Shown: positions 31,726 to 41,609 of the stretch, in pieces
Layout of the letters: every line of letters starts with the position of its first letter
Numbering within the stretch: position 1 is the stretch's first letter
Origin: Nemertoderma westbladi
Taxonomy: Eukaryota > Xenacoelomorpha > Nemertodermatida > Nemertodermatidae
Direction: 5' to 3'
DNA: 53,405 nucleotides
Assembly (NCBI GenBank): GCA_032718475.1
Contig: JAUCBJ010001362.1
Location: 1 to 53,405, forward strand
The notes under the pieces: model-generated
Databases searched by the model: none
Told to the model about the DNA's origin: nothing
What the model saw: the letters and a program-made list of their open reading frames with translations, nothing else
Made by a program: the position numbers and the translations under genes

Positions 31726-32693
31726 AAGTGAAAACTATCTCGTTGAAAACGACAACCGAATTAACGAATTAGAATAGATTTGATCTTCAATGGCTAGCGC
31801 CAACCGAACGCCATCAACGAACCATCCATCAGTGGAAACGAGCTCAGACCTCATTGACATGAGGGATGAGCCCAGACGAGTATCAGTCGTGGATGGTAGG
31901 ATCGAGTCGGGCCGAGAACTCGCCCGAACCCCGAGAACGAACCCAACACAAGCGGAGGGCGCCTGGCAACCAACAACGAGCCCAGGCGGTGTGGCACGCT
32001 CAATTCCTGGGGCTGCTAGAGCAAGCATCGGCGCTCGCTTACGCACTAGCAGCTTGGTGGGAACTGGGCAGGGGCCACCCACTCAACCACAACGAGCTGT
32101 CCTCCCAACTCACGAACATGAACCAGCCAATATTCGACACGAACCTGAAAGAACCTCGACACAGACAACACGACCCAAAGACCCCCAGATCCAACGATCA
32201 TCACGATCACAACGAAGTGCTGTTCTGATTGACCCCCAACAACCAGAGATCCTTAAACGACGATCTCAACGAGCAGAACTGACTCTTGTTTGGAACTGTT
32301 GAGAACCCAACTGGTGAACTGCCGGTGGAACCGGAGCTAAGTATACTTTTAAATAAAATAACGGTCTACATAGATCATTTACGTGCGTGCGGAGAGGAAC
32401 AAAGGGCTGTTGAGATTGAAGACCGGGTCAAAGCCCAGTGTCAATCTCGAGAGACCCGTTTCAATCCAAACGTTAGGAGGGAACCCAGAGGAACCCAGAG
32501 TGAAGATCTGAGGGAGGGAGACCCGACCCCAAGCATTATCACCGAGGTGCCACGCGTTGATCCAGAGGATTCTGTGTCCCAGGTGACACCAGACTCCATC
32601 TGGGAGAACGTCCCTAGGCAGAATGATCGTGTTTCAGGGGTCGGATCTACACTCATCCACGATCAATCGAATGAGAACGAATGCAGGGAATGA
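31726..32693 (+). pseudogene. BEL/Pao 5' interior, worn leader and upstream ORFs
   Basis: After about 64 bp of leader, two overlapping frames are open (31790-32302 and 31866-32228), neither with a known domain. The second contains a hydrophobic segment (FLGLLEQASALAYALAAWW) and looks the more protein-like. A third ORF (32286-32693, in the frame of the second) contains LLNKITVYIDHLRACGEE and a Pro/Asp-rich part. In-frame stops separate the last two (near 32226 and 32279). This may be an N-terminal Gag extension that has decayed or a separate leader ORF. Confidence 0.5.
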
Positions 32694-33927
32694 ACAAGCA
32701 AGAATGGAGCTAGCGGATGGCATGAGAGAACAAGAGCGTGAGTTAGAGAGAGAAAATAAAAGGAGAGTAAGTGAACGTGAACTGGAAAGAATAGAAAAAG
32801 AGGAACGTGAGGAACGTGAGAAAAGGGAATGTGACAAAAGGGAACGAGAGAGAAGGGAACGAGTACAAAAGATAGCAGATGAGATGGAACGGGATAAAAG
32901 GGAAGGTGAGATTGAAAGGGAACGGGCAAGGGCCAAGAGGGAAATGGTTCGGCTAAATGCAGAACAGTGCATATTACGTATGGAAGAGGAGCCATCTCAA
33001 CTTGGAATTTCCCAGAGGGGAAATAAAACCAAGTGTGATTCAATGAATATACTAACTACTGTAGAACCCAATAACCTAACTACTGTAGAACCCAATAACC
33101 GAGAAATTGAAAGTAACCTTCTAGCCATAGAAACACCCCGTTATCCATCACCCGTACGTAGAATATCAGCGCGTACAGTAAAGAAACCTGTTATTACATC
33201 AAAACCCGAATATTGTATTAGTAGCAGAACACCAGCAATGACAGGGGGCTTTAATAGCACGTTAGGCAACTCTGCTTCAAAGGGCCCCAGAGGGGCTAAG
33301 AACCAAACATATAATTTGGAAAGCCCAACAAATACTGTAAATGCTGCAGTTACCAGCTGTATACATAGAACAGGGCACCATATTGAAACCCCTGTGTCAA
33401 TCATCCAGTACACTGGTGACGAAATGTCAGAACAAGCAGGCATGAATCATAACATTCAGACTGAGGTACCGGTATCGGATTGCAGCAGTAGGCCTAATAG
33501 ACGGCTGCATTCGACCGGTCTACCGGTAACACATTCTGCGCCAGTTTGCGGTACACCAGATTACAGCTGCAGTGATCAGCTACACGCGACTGGTCCGCCG
33601 CTATCCAATTCTATAGGCCTACCTGTATGCAGTACTCCAGACTGCACAGCATGCAGTAGGCAGAATCCCGATTATTATTATTTACCGGTATCTAGCCAGA
33701 ACCATAGGCCTAATGCTAATAGTAATACTCAAATACCGGTATCTGAAAGTTTAGATAGGCATAATCTTAATGTACCGGTATCTTATGATTATAGGCCAAG
33801 TTATGTAGGCTTACCTAACAGCCTGATGCATACCGGTACTGTTAATCATACATGTAGCCCTGCTGATGTAGGTCAAAATCAACATCAGTCTATAGACCAC
33901 CCTATACCTGTATACCATCCGAATTAA
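32623..33927 (+). CDS. BEL/Pao Gag-proximal ORF with charged coiled coil, 434 aa
   Basis: Residues about 25-120 are a very Glu/Arg/Lys-rich helix (EREKRECDKRERERRERVQK), likely a coiled coil or single alpha-helix. The C-terminal half is polar with repeated short LPV/IPV/VPV motifs, encoded by many ACCGGT and AGGCCT words. It overlaps the previous ORF by about 70 bp in another frame and ends at 33927. The next frame is open from 33867, so reading probably passed from this frame to that one near 33900, by a frameshift mutation or a programmed shift. No enzyme motif is visible. I infer that it is the N-terminal part of the Gag polyprotein. Confidence 0.6.
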   Translation: MIVFQGSDLHSSTINRMRTNAGNEQARMELADGMREQERELERENKRRVSERELERIEKEEREEREKRECDKRERERRERVQKIADEMERDKREGEIERERARAKREMVRLNAEQCILRMEEEPSQLGISQRGNKTKCDSMNILTTVEPNNLTTVEPNNREIESNLLAIETPRYPSPVRRISARTVKKPVITSKPEYCISSRTPAMTGGFNSTLGNSASKGPRGAKNQTYNLESPTNTVNAAVTSCIHRTGHHIETPVSIIQYTGDEMSEQAGMNHNIQTEVPVSDCSSRPNRRLHSTGLPVTHSAPVCGTPDYSCSDQLHATGPPLSNSIGLPVCSTPDCTACSRQNPDYYYLPVSSQNHRPNANSNTQIPVSESLDRHNLNVPVSYDYRPSYVGLPNSLMHTGTVNHTCSPADVGQNQHQSIDHPIPVYHPN

Positions 33928-33977
33928 ATCAAAATATCGGTATCCAATATGAACCAAGGTATGGCTATGGAACACCA

Positions 33978-36900
33978 TTGAGCAGTAGGCCTACCGGTAA
34001 CCCAAGCCATTTAAACCCCAGAGCCGAGGAATTTCTACCCGTCCCCATAGGCGAAGTAGGAATGCCAGATGGCCAATATAAATACAAAACCCGTAGCGAA
34101 GTGAGTGAAACCCCACAGCAACGGGCAGTAACCTTTTCAAATCAAATAAATAATGGACCCGGATTATCAAAAATACCGAGTCTAGCGTACCCATCTATAG
34201 GAGCGCAAAGACAACAGAATAAAAATAATACCGCTGGCTACAATTACACAGGAGAAGCAGCCCCACATGGACCCCCTTATGTACAAGCAGGAAGGGTCCC
34301 TCAATGTTATCAGAGCGGAGGAGAGAGTGAGTTAAGTCATATGGCGGCAATAACAGACGCCATAAAAGCCAAGCTAGAACTGCCACAGGCTAAACCGTTT
34401 ACCTTCAGTGGAGAATACCCGGAAGAATATATTCAGTTTCGACAGCTATATACCACTGAAATTCTACTGAAACATAACCTGTCAGAAGCACAGAAGATGA
34501 CCTACCTGATGGTTTACACAACTGGAAAAGCAAAGGAAGTTGTTAGACAATATGCAGGCCTAACAGATGGTTTGCGACTAGCATGGGAAGCCATTGAAAA
34601 GCGATATGGAAATCCTTCACGTATAATGCAGGCAACAATCAACAAATTGGTCACTAACAAACAAATCACCACGACTGCCGAGTTTAGGGACTTTACAGAA
34701 AGGGTAAACAAAGCCCTGGTTGCCTTGAAGGAACTCGATATGCCGCATGAGTTGAATGGCATCCATAACATGCGAAAAATAATTGAACTAATTCCCTATT
34801 GGGCGAGGAACGCATGGAGAAAGGAAGCAGCACGGACTCGCAGCCAACTGAACCGCGAACCAACCATGAACCAACTGGCGAAATTCCTTTCAGATCAAAC
34901 CGAGATACAAGATGACCCTGTATTCGCAGAGGGACTACTATCAGCTGGTATCGCTGAGCGCCGGGACCGATCACATTCACGGGATGACTCAACCCGACAA
35001 TCGAGAGCAGATTACCCGCGAAAAACAAATATGCTGGTACCAAAGAAATCATTTGAATCTAACAAAGGGATGATAAAACCTGAACGAGAGCAAGTCTACA
35101 CAACAACGTCGACTAGTCCGATGAAGAGCCTACAATCGGACAAACAAGTCCGTTTCTCCAGCTACTCCCCAAAGCCACATACCCCAGATAGAGGTTCCCA
35201 GGAGTTGGTATACACCCTTGCAACCTGTGATCCAAGCGCAAAGTGCTATCTACATCCAAATGCAAGGGACCATCAATTCGTGCAGTGTACCCAATGGATA
35301 AATGCTGCTGCGGATGAAAAATGGGACTATTTAAAGAAGAATGGACTGTGTAGGAGATGCTATGGGCGTGGCAACATTGGACGCGACTGTCCGCGCAACT
35401 CCAACACCAGGCGTGAACCCAGAACATATGAACGATCCAGATCATACTCACCCAGAGGAGCGAGCGGGCTGACACCCCTCACAAAGGAAACTAAAAATCT
35501 AAAACCCCATAGTAACCGAGGAGATACTGATACTACTACTGTTAACCAAAATAAAAATGAGAATCTAACATCTAAGACAGGGGGGGATCAGACCCAACAT
35601 CCTAACCCTGCCTGGATGGCAAGATACAAGGATCCCCAGGGATCTGAAGTGAGTGGAACCACTGTTAATAAGACCCAGGCAGTGACCCACATGGCGACAT
35701 GTATGTCCCTGTCAGGGATTAAAGTGTACCTCAAAATTGTACCAGTAAAAGTAATGTATAAAAATGAAAAACAAGTAACAACATATGCCTTCCTAGATGA
35801 TGGTGCGACTATAAGTCTAATAAGTCGTACCCTTGCTGATACTCTGGGAATGGAGGGAACCAGAACTAAGTTAGGCCTGGTCATAGTGGGCCACCAGACA
35901 ACATCAATGGGGGCCATGAGTACCAAGTGCTCCATAGGTGCTCTGGAAGGCCGAGGGACACTCATCATTCATGATGCTGAGGTAGAAGTAATACCAGACG
36001 TTGGAGTTAACTGTACCCAACCAGATGAGGTAGAAATTGAGAGATACCAACACTTAAAGGGAATTAACTTAACAAACTTGCACATTGACATACCCTATGT
36101 GACTGTACTGCTTGGGATGAACAATCCTGAGGCACATGAAGAACTGGAAGTTAGGAAAGGTATCAACCCCGGGAAGACACCATGGGGAAAGCTAACACCA
36201 TTTGGGTGGTGTGTGACTGGACCACTGGAAACAACAGACTATATACACAACAAAACGAAGCGAGGTCTGGTGAATCATGTGGAAATAACTAAAGACTTAG
36301 AGACATTACTGAATAGGGACTGTGAGGGCCTTCATGACAACACATTGGGAGACTCTCCAGAGGACCGTAGGGCCTTACAGACTCTTAAGGACTCAATACA
36401 ACTGATAGATGGACACTACGAGGTAGACATGTTGTGGAAGGACCCCAATGAACGGCTTGAAAACAACTACATAATGGCGAGAAATCGTCTGAGAAAGTTA
36501 AAAGAAAAACTGAGGAAACTACCAGCAGCAGAAGAAGCCATAAACAAGGCAATATGTAAGTATATAGAAAGGGGCTGGGCAATAGAACTTCCAGAGGACA
36601 TACAGGAAACTGACCGGACGTATTACTTACCGATACACACAGTGTGGGAACCAAGAAAGAACAAATACCGAGTAGTACATGATGCCGCAGCGAAGTACCA
36701 TGGAAAATCGCTAAATGATTACCTTGTTCGTGGACCCAATATATACAACACAGGACTAGACGTTCTTCTAAGATTCAGGAAGGGAATATTTGCTTTCACA
36801 TGCGATGTGGAAGCAATGTTCCACCAGGTACGAGTGAACCCAAAAGACAGCAACAGCTTACGGTTCCTTTGGTATGAAGGGGAGCTAGGCTCAAAGGAAC

Positions 36901-37751
36901 CCAAAATCTACAAAATGATTGTCCATATTTTTGGTGCTAATTCATCTCCATGTGCGACAACATACGCTTTGAGAGAGACTACAAATGGCGAGAATCCTGC
37001 AATCCAGAATCCATCAGCAGATACAGTGGAAATGATTCGAGAACATTTTTATGTTGATGACGGACATGAGACAGGAAACTCAGAGGAGGAGTTGGTCAGG
37101 ATTGCCAAGGAGGCTAAACTTTGTTTAGCGGGGGGAGGATTCAACCTGACCAAGTTTTTATCAAATTCCGAATATATTACCAACTGCATGACAGACGGGA
37201 CCCAACAGGAGCCACTGAACAAACTGACCACAGAACCAGAATACAAACCAATGATAGAAGCTGATGGAGACAGTGACGAAGTTCGAGCTTTAGGGATAGT
37301 CTGGAACCGAAGAACAGATGCATTTGAGTACCATATGGCGAAAATGAAAAGAGGGAAACATACTAAAAGGGAATATCTATCCTTTGTTGCCCGGATCTAT
37401 GACCCAATGGGTCTACTCTCAAGGATCACAGTTGTTGGTCGACAAATACTTAGGGAAGCCCATCTACTGAAAGTAGGTTGGAATGATGAACTTCCCGAAG
37501 GAATAAGGAAGAAATGGGACAAATGGATGGATAGTTTACAACTACTAGATAAGATCACGATAGATCGGGCCTACTTTCCCGACGGAAACATGGAAAACTT
37601 AGAGATACATATCTTCAGTGACGCCTCAGACAAAGGCTATGGAGCAGTAGCCTATGTGGTTCAAAGACAGAATAATAGAAGGAGGGCACGGGTTGCATAT
37701 AGTAAGGCGAGACCGGCCCCATTAAAAATCGTCACAATTCCTAGGATATAA
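33978..37751 (+). CDS. BEL/Pao Gag-Pol: DUF1759, zinc knuckle, protease, RT, start of RNase H
   Basis: The 1257-codon frame opens without ATG (TTG at 33978; the frame is open from 33867), so it is the continuation of an upstream frame. Numbering from 33978: the DUF1759 Gag-like region lies at about 130-300 (FSGEYPEEYIQFRQLY). The cysteine knuckle at 458-471 reads CRRCYGRGNIGRDC, with Asn where the family usually has His. The aspartic protease motif FLDDGATISL has its Asp at 607-608. The reverse transcriptase spans about 880-1090, with catalytic Asp in CDVEAMFHQV (943) and YVDDG (1025-1029). RNase H begins at FSDASDKGYGA (Asp1215). The frame stops with TAA at 37749-37751, and the same frame continues directly after it, so this is a nonsense change inside RNase H. 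It acts in replication of the element in the particle. Confidence 0.95.
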   Translation: MSSRPTGNPSHLNPRAEEFLPVPIGEVGMPDGQYKYKTRSEVSETPQQRAVTFSNQINNGPGLSKIPSLAYPSIGAQRQQNKNNTAGYNYTGEAAPHGPPYVQAGRVPQCYQSGGESELSHMAAITDAIKAKLELPQAKPFTFSGEYPEEYIQFRQLYTTEILLKHNLSEAQKMTYLMVYTTGKAKEVVRQYAGLTDGLRLAWEAIEKRYGNPSRIMQATINKLVTNKQITTTAEFRDFTERVNKALVALKELDMPHELNGIHNMRKIIELIPYWARNAWRKEAARTRSQLNREPTMNQLAKFLSDQTEIQDDPVFAEGLLSAGIAERRDRSHSRDDSTRQSRADYPRKTNMLVPKKSFESNKGMIKPEREQVYTTTSTSPMKSLQSDKQVRFSSYSPKPHTPDRGSQELVYTLATCDPSAKCYLHPNARDHQFVQCTQWINAAADEKWDYLKKNGLCRRCYGRGNIGRDCPRNSNTRREPRTYERSRSYSPRGASGLTPLTKETKNLKPHSNRGDTDTTTVNQNKNENLTSKTGGDQTQHPNPAWMARYKDPQGSEVSGTTVNKTQAVTHMATCMSLSGIKVYLKIVPVKVMYKNEKQVTTYAFLDDGATISLISRTLADTLGMEGTRTKLGLVIVGHQTTSMGAMSTKCSIGALEGRGTLIIHDAEVEVIPDVGVNCTQPDEVEIERYQHLKGINLTNLHIDIPYVTVLLGMNNPEAHEELEVRKGINPGKTPWGKLTPFGWCVTGPLETTDYIHNKTKRGLVNHVEITKDLETLLNRDCEGLHDNTLGDSPEDRRALQTLKDSIQLIDGHYEVDMLWKDPNERLENNYIMARNRLRKLKEKLRKLPAAEEAINKAICKYIERGWAIELPEDIQETDRTYYLPIHTVWEPRKNKYRVVHDAAAKYHGKSLNDYLVRGPNIYNTGLDVLLRFRKGIFAFTCDVEAMFHQVRVNPKDSNSLRFLWYEGELGSKEPKIYKMIVHIFGANSSPCATTYALRETTNGENPAIQNPSADTVEMIREHFYVDDGHETGNSEEELVRIAKEAKLCLAGGGFNLTKFLSNSEYITNCMTDGTQQEPLNKLTTEPEYKPMIEADGDSDEVRALGIVWNRRTDAFEYHMAKMKRGKHTKREYLSFVARIYDPMGLLSRITVVGRQILREAHLLKVGWNDELPEGIRKKWDKWMDSLQLLDKITIDRAYFPDGNMENLEIHIFSDASDKGYGAVAYVVQRQNNRRRARVAYSKARPAPLKIVTIPRI
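37749..37751 (+). other. In-frame TAA inside RNase H
   Basis: The stop lies within the block that follows IPR in the BEL/Pao RNase H, at or next to the position of a conserved acidic residue. The frame is open on both sides, so a single base change is the simplest cause. It would end the polyprotein before the rest of RNase H and integrase. Confidence 0.85.
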
Positions 37752-38144
37752 CTCATGGCAGCTTTATTAGGAGTGAGAATAGGAAGACAGTTAGGAAAAG
37801 CAATTGGAAATATACAAACCTGGTATTTTTGGACTGACTCTACCACTGTTATTCATTATATCAGGACTGACGCACGAAGATTCAAAGTCTTTGTTGCTAA
37901 TCGAGTTGCAGAAATCCAAGAACTAACAGACATCAACAACTGGAACTATTGTCCAACGTCGATAAATCCCGCAGACCAAATATCGAGAGGAATAATTGGA
38001 ACACAGAAGAAGGAAGACGAAGATCTGTGGCAATATGGCCCGTGTACCTCAAGGATGAAGGAAGATGGCCTGAATTTCCAGGAGGTCCACAGGCTCTACT
38101 GGAAGGAGTCAAAGGGGATGACCCGGAATTACGAAGGGAAGTAG
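37752..38144 (+). pseudogene. BEL/Pao RNase H remainder, same frame after the stop
   Basis: The frame resumes with LMAALLGVRIG and contains the later RNase H blocks FWTDSTTVIHYI (with a catalytic-type Asp) and NPADQISRG. From about 38040 onward the frame loses its resemblance to the family, while the +2 frame gains it (KDEGRWPEF), so there is a frameshift near 38036-38046. It ends at 38144 with no domain of its own after the shift. Confidence 0.88.
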
Positions 38145-39643
38145 TTATGTCAACCACTATAAGAGACAAACCAACAATGACAGAGCGAATACTCCACCAT
38201 GATCGCTCATGGTATGACACTAAACGGCGTGTAGCGCGATGGAGGATGTGGATGGCTTGGATACGAACACGGAAAAGTGGAGGGCCCCGACCAGAACTAC
38301 ATGTGGAAAATGCAGGGATGGCTATCATAAAGTACATTCAACAGGAGGGCTTCCCAGATGAAGTGGAGAAACTAGTGGTTGGAAAACCTATCCCGAAAGA
38401 CAGCAACCTGAGACCATTGAGCCCCATTATGAAGGATGGAGTAGTCTGTATGGGCTCCCGGCTGGGGAATGCTCCAGGAGGGATTGTCCCTGATTGCCCC
38501 ATATTGATCCCGAAAGACTCAGTTATCGTGGATAAGATTATACACGATTCCCATGAAGCCTCACAACATGGAGGTGTGGAAGCAACACTCACGAGGATAC
38601 GGAGGAAATTCTGGATTCCAGCAGTCAGGAGAAGAGTGAAGGGCTGGGTGGAGAAGTGTGTTACCTGTCGCACCATTCGTCGACAGAGGGTGGAGCAGGT
38701 GATGGCACCTTTACCTGCGGAGCGGATAACACCCTATGAGCCACCATTCACAAATTGTGGTGTTGACCTCTTTGGTCCTATTAATGTCAAAGTGGGCCGA
38801 CGATACGAGAAACGATGGGGTTCCATATTCGTGTGTTACGCCTCAAGGGCTGTTGCCCTGGAATTAGTTAAAGATGCAAGCGCAAACTCATTTATTAATG
38901 CACTCAGAAGATTCATTACAATGTGTGGAGCAGTGCGAAGGATTAGCTCTGATAATGGGTCGAATTTCATTGGAGCTAATCGAGAACTTCAAGATCTCTA
39001 CCGGATTGCGCAAACACCTGCTATTGAAGAACATGCAAGGAAACAAGGTGTCAAGTGGAAATTCCATACCCCTTATGCCCCCCATTCTTCAGGAGTCTGG
39101 GAAAGACTTGTAGGAAGTGCTGAGCGGCTCTTAGAGGCAAGCACCCGAAATCGATGCCTTGATGAGGACGCATTCCGCACAGTGTTAGCAGAAACAGAAG
39201 CAACAATGAATGCGCGGCCGCTATGTGCGTTAAATGATGACCCGAATTCTTACGAGGTTTTGACACCAAACCATCTACTATTGAGGAGACCAGTCCAGGT
39301 TTTGAGTAAAGACCTGTTTGACGAGAATGACCTATATTCCAGAAAGACATGGAAAGTAATACAAGTAGTATCAAAGATATTCTGGCGCCAATGGGTAACT
39401 GAATATCTACCAACCCTTCACAAGCGACACAAGTGGCGGGTGGAAAGGAGAGATCTGAAACCGGGAGATCTAGTCATAGTGACAGATGACACCCTAGCGA
39501 AACACGATTGGGTGATGGCCAGAGTAGTGAATTGCCTGCAGGGACCCGATGGGCACACTAGAACAGTCGAATTGAAGACGAGTGGAAAGAAACTTGTAAG
39601 ACGTCCGATAAGCAAATGTTGCTTATTGGAGCAAACTGTCTAA
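37949..39643 (+). CDS. BEL/Pao integrase with C-terminal DUF5641
   Basis: The open frame is 564 codons, of which the first 30 overlap RNase H in a non-coding frame; true homology begins near 38045. The zinc-binding HHCC domain has H199/H202/H207 and C237/C240 (KCVTCRTIRR). The catalytic core has D273 (GVDLFGP), D335 (SSDNGSNF) and E385 (SGVWERLVG). The DUF5641 domain at about 479-560 (WRQWVTEYLPTLHKRHKW, then RDLKPGDLVIV and WVMARV) is typical of BEL/Pao. All key residues are present, so the enzyme itself looks intact, but it is cut off from the upstream polyprotein by the stop and the frameshift. Confidence 0.95.
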   Translation: MSNVDKSRRPNIERNNWNTEEGRRRSVAIWPVYLKDEGRWPEFPGGPQALLEGVKGDDPELRREVVMSTTIRDKPTMTERILHHDRSWYDTKRRVARWRMWMAWIRTRKSGGPRPELHVENAGMAIIKYIQQEGFPDEVEKLVVGKPIPKDSNLRPLSPIMKDGVVCMGSRLGNAPGGIVPDCPILIPKDSVIVDKIIHDSHEASQHGGVEATLTRIRRKFWIPAVRRRVKGWVEKCVTCRTIRRQRVEQVMAPLPAERITPYEPPFTNCGVDLFGPINVKVGRRYEKRWGSIFVCYASRAVALELVKDASANSFINALRRFITMCGAVRRISSDNGSNFIGANRELQDLYRIAQTPAIEEHARKQGVKWKFHTPYAPHSSGVWERLVGSAERLLEASTRNRCLDEDAFRTVLAETEATMNARPLCALNDDPNSYEVLTPNHLLLRRPVQVLSKDLFDENDLYSRKTWKVIQVVSKIFWRQWVTEYLPTLHKRHKWRVERRDLKPGDLVIVTDDTLAKHDWVMARVVNCLQGPDGHTRTVELKTSGKKLVRRPISKCCLLEQTV

Positions 39644-40815
39644 TTTATGCCAAAGGCATGGGGGAGGGTCCATGTATACCTCAAATCGTACCTAAATTAA
39701 GATTCATAATATATTATCAAATTTACAAATGAGTAGAAGAAAACTGAACTAGTACTTTAGGATAGGCTGATACCAGTATATAGGTACATTGACTGAATGG
39801 TAACCTGGGGTGAAATTTATGTTTCCGGAACATAAAATGTACGTGTGAAATGAATGAATGGTTATATGACGCAATACTGAACACAGCCCTAATGAACTTG
39901 CAACTTCTCAGTTGTGGAATGAACTGAAGGAATGAATGAATGGAACAATTGTAGTATAAAATGAACTTAAATTATGGGAAACATAGATTTCATTAGCAGC
40001 AACCATAGAACATGAAACCAGCAAATTCCAGAACGTATAATAAAACTTTATAGTGTAACTGACCATTTAGTCAATTATGGATATTATACGTTATTAATGA
40101 TAGTACTTGATCTGGATATCTGGATATAGAAGAATTATCATATATAGGCCTAACTAGCTTATTAGAATTAATCTCAGAGGAGCCGTAATGAGGACTGTGA
40201 TGTGTAAAGGATGCGGTGGCGAAGTGGTACCACGGGGAGAAACATTTAAAACTTGGCTTATGAACTGTCTTGTCTCAGGGTACGAAATGGAGGAACGCGA
40301 AAGTATCGTGACCGCGAATTCTGATAGAAGGGAAGGATTCCCCACCGCAGGAGACCCCATGGGGGGAGTGACCATGGTAGCAGCGACTAGTGGTGACCGT
40401 GGATGGAGCGTTTATGTTCGATTGTTATTACAAAAATAAACGAGGGACCCCATAATCATGAAAGGGAAATACATTATTTGATATGCTCTAACCATATATA
40501 TATATATATAATTGAATGGCACTACTTTTGCAATATGTACCTAGGATGAACTAACTAGCGATTTATCTTGAAGCATTATTGAACTACGAAATATTTCGTA
40601 TATCGGTATTTTAAAAGGACTTGAATGAATTGTAATGAATTTATAGAGGGAAATAGGAAACCACTCATGGTTTGGCAAACCATGAGCGTGTAATGTTGCC
40701 TGGGGGCCTACATCGCGGAATGACAGTTGATATATATATCGTTTTCGGACTCAAACTTTTTAATATAGTCGTGATTTCCTCGAGAAACCATTCATAGTGG
40801 TTTCTGGGGGGAGTT
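39644..40815 (+). other. BEL/Pao 3' interior, non-coding
   Basis: About 1.2 kb separate the pol stop from the 3' LTR. It has a short TATATA tract (about 40494) and one ORF of 83 codons (40188-40439, MRTVMCKGCGGEVVPRG), which has a CxxC but no recognised domain, signal peptide or envelope feature. I do not think an env gene is present. Confidence 0.65.
40806..40815 (+). promoter_or_regulatory. Polypurine tract next to the 3' LTR
   Basis: GGGGGGAG followed by TT lies directly before TGTTCC of the 3' LTR, the position of the plus-strand primer in LTR elements. Confidence 0.7.
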
Positions 40816-41609
40816 TGTTCCCGACTATAGTCAGTATTTCATCGTACAGTATGGCCCAAAATTCTTATCACCTGTTATTGCCGTAGAAATTCCATTTTAT
40901 TGAGAGAGAATGTCATGACGTCATAACATGACGTCACAAAAGTAAAAGTATAGTGTATCTTGCATGAAGGCTTGCTCGCCTCATGTTCACGAGAGAATTA
41001 TCATATCCTATAATGAGTGAGTGAATATTAGAACCATTTAAAGTGAAAGGACACATTGACTGAGAGGCAACAATGGAAGTGTAAGGCATCCTCTGGGATT
41101 TACCCTCACCTGTGTATATTGGTGTATAACGTATTATATTTTGGCCCCATTTTCTATGGCCTATTGTTTGGTAAACCAATCCCAGATGGCTTTCCTTCCA
41201 TTCATATATGACAAGAGCAGGATGACATTAGATTCATTCTGTCGATATAACTTTGTAGAAACGTTACATAGTTTTCACCGTTCGTTCGTACGTTCGTTCT
41301 TTCGTTCGTTCGTTTATTGTTTGATTCGACTTGTTTCACGAACTGAACTTTTTGGACTCTATTCAGTGACCTATTGGTCACTGAACTTAACTATTATTGT
41401 TCTAATTGAACTGAACGTACAGTGCATTTGTACTGTACGTGTTATAAATAATTTGTTTGAAGGAAGGAAGCGTCATCATGTGATTGTGCACTGGTGCCGT
41501 TTATACATATTGAATATTAAAGCAACTAGGACTTGAACTGAGTTTTCTTGACGAACGAAACGGACGCGTAGAAACGACGTTCTTAGAGGGAAAGAATATC
41601 GACGGAACA
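40816..41609 (+). repeat. 3' LTR, 794 bp
   Basis: TGTTCC...GGAACA ends and the same length as the solo LTR. It has paired TGACGTCA sites at 40916 and 40929 and is followed by the CATCC duplication at 41610-41614. Confidence 0.96.

Larger units (their letters stand above)
30975..41609 (+). mobile_element. Full-length BEL/Pao LTR retrotransposon, 10.6 kb
   Basis: It consists of a 5' LTR (30975-31725), an interior of about 9.1 kb and a 3' LTR (40816-41609), flanked by CATCC (30970-30974 and 41610-41614). The domain order is DUF1759-type Gag region, zinc knuckle, aspartic protease, reverse transcriptase with YVDD, RNase H, integrase, DUF5641. This order with DUF1759 and DUF5641 is diagnostic of BEL/Pao. 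The LTRs differ by only three substitutions and one 43-bp deletion, so insertion was recent. The coding region nevertheless has a stop and frame changes, so this copy is not autonomous as sequenced. No clear tRNA primer-binding site was recognised after the 5' LTR. Confidence 0.97.

Noticed and set aside
32634-33043. Minus-strand Ser/Leu/Phe-rich ORFs
   Set aside because: They are the reverse strand of the E/R/K-rich coiled-coil ORF of the BEL/Pao element.
40188-40439. Possible envelope or accessory ORF after BEL/Pao pol
   Set aside because: 83 codons only, no signal peptide, membrane segment or sequon pattern.
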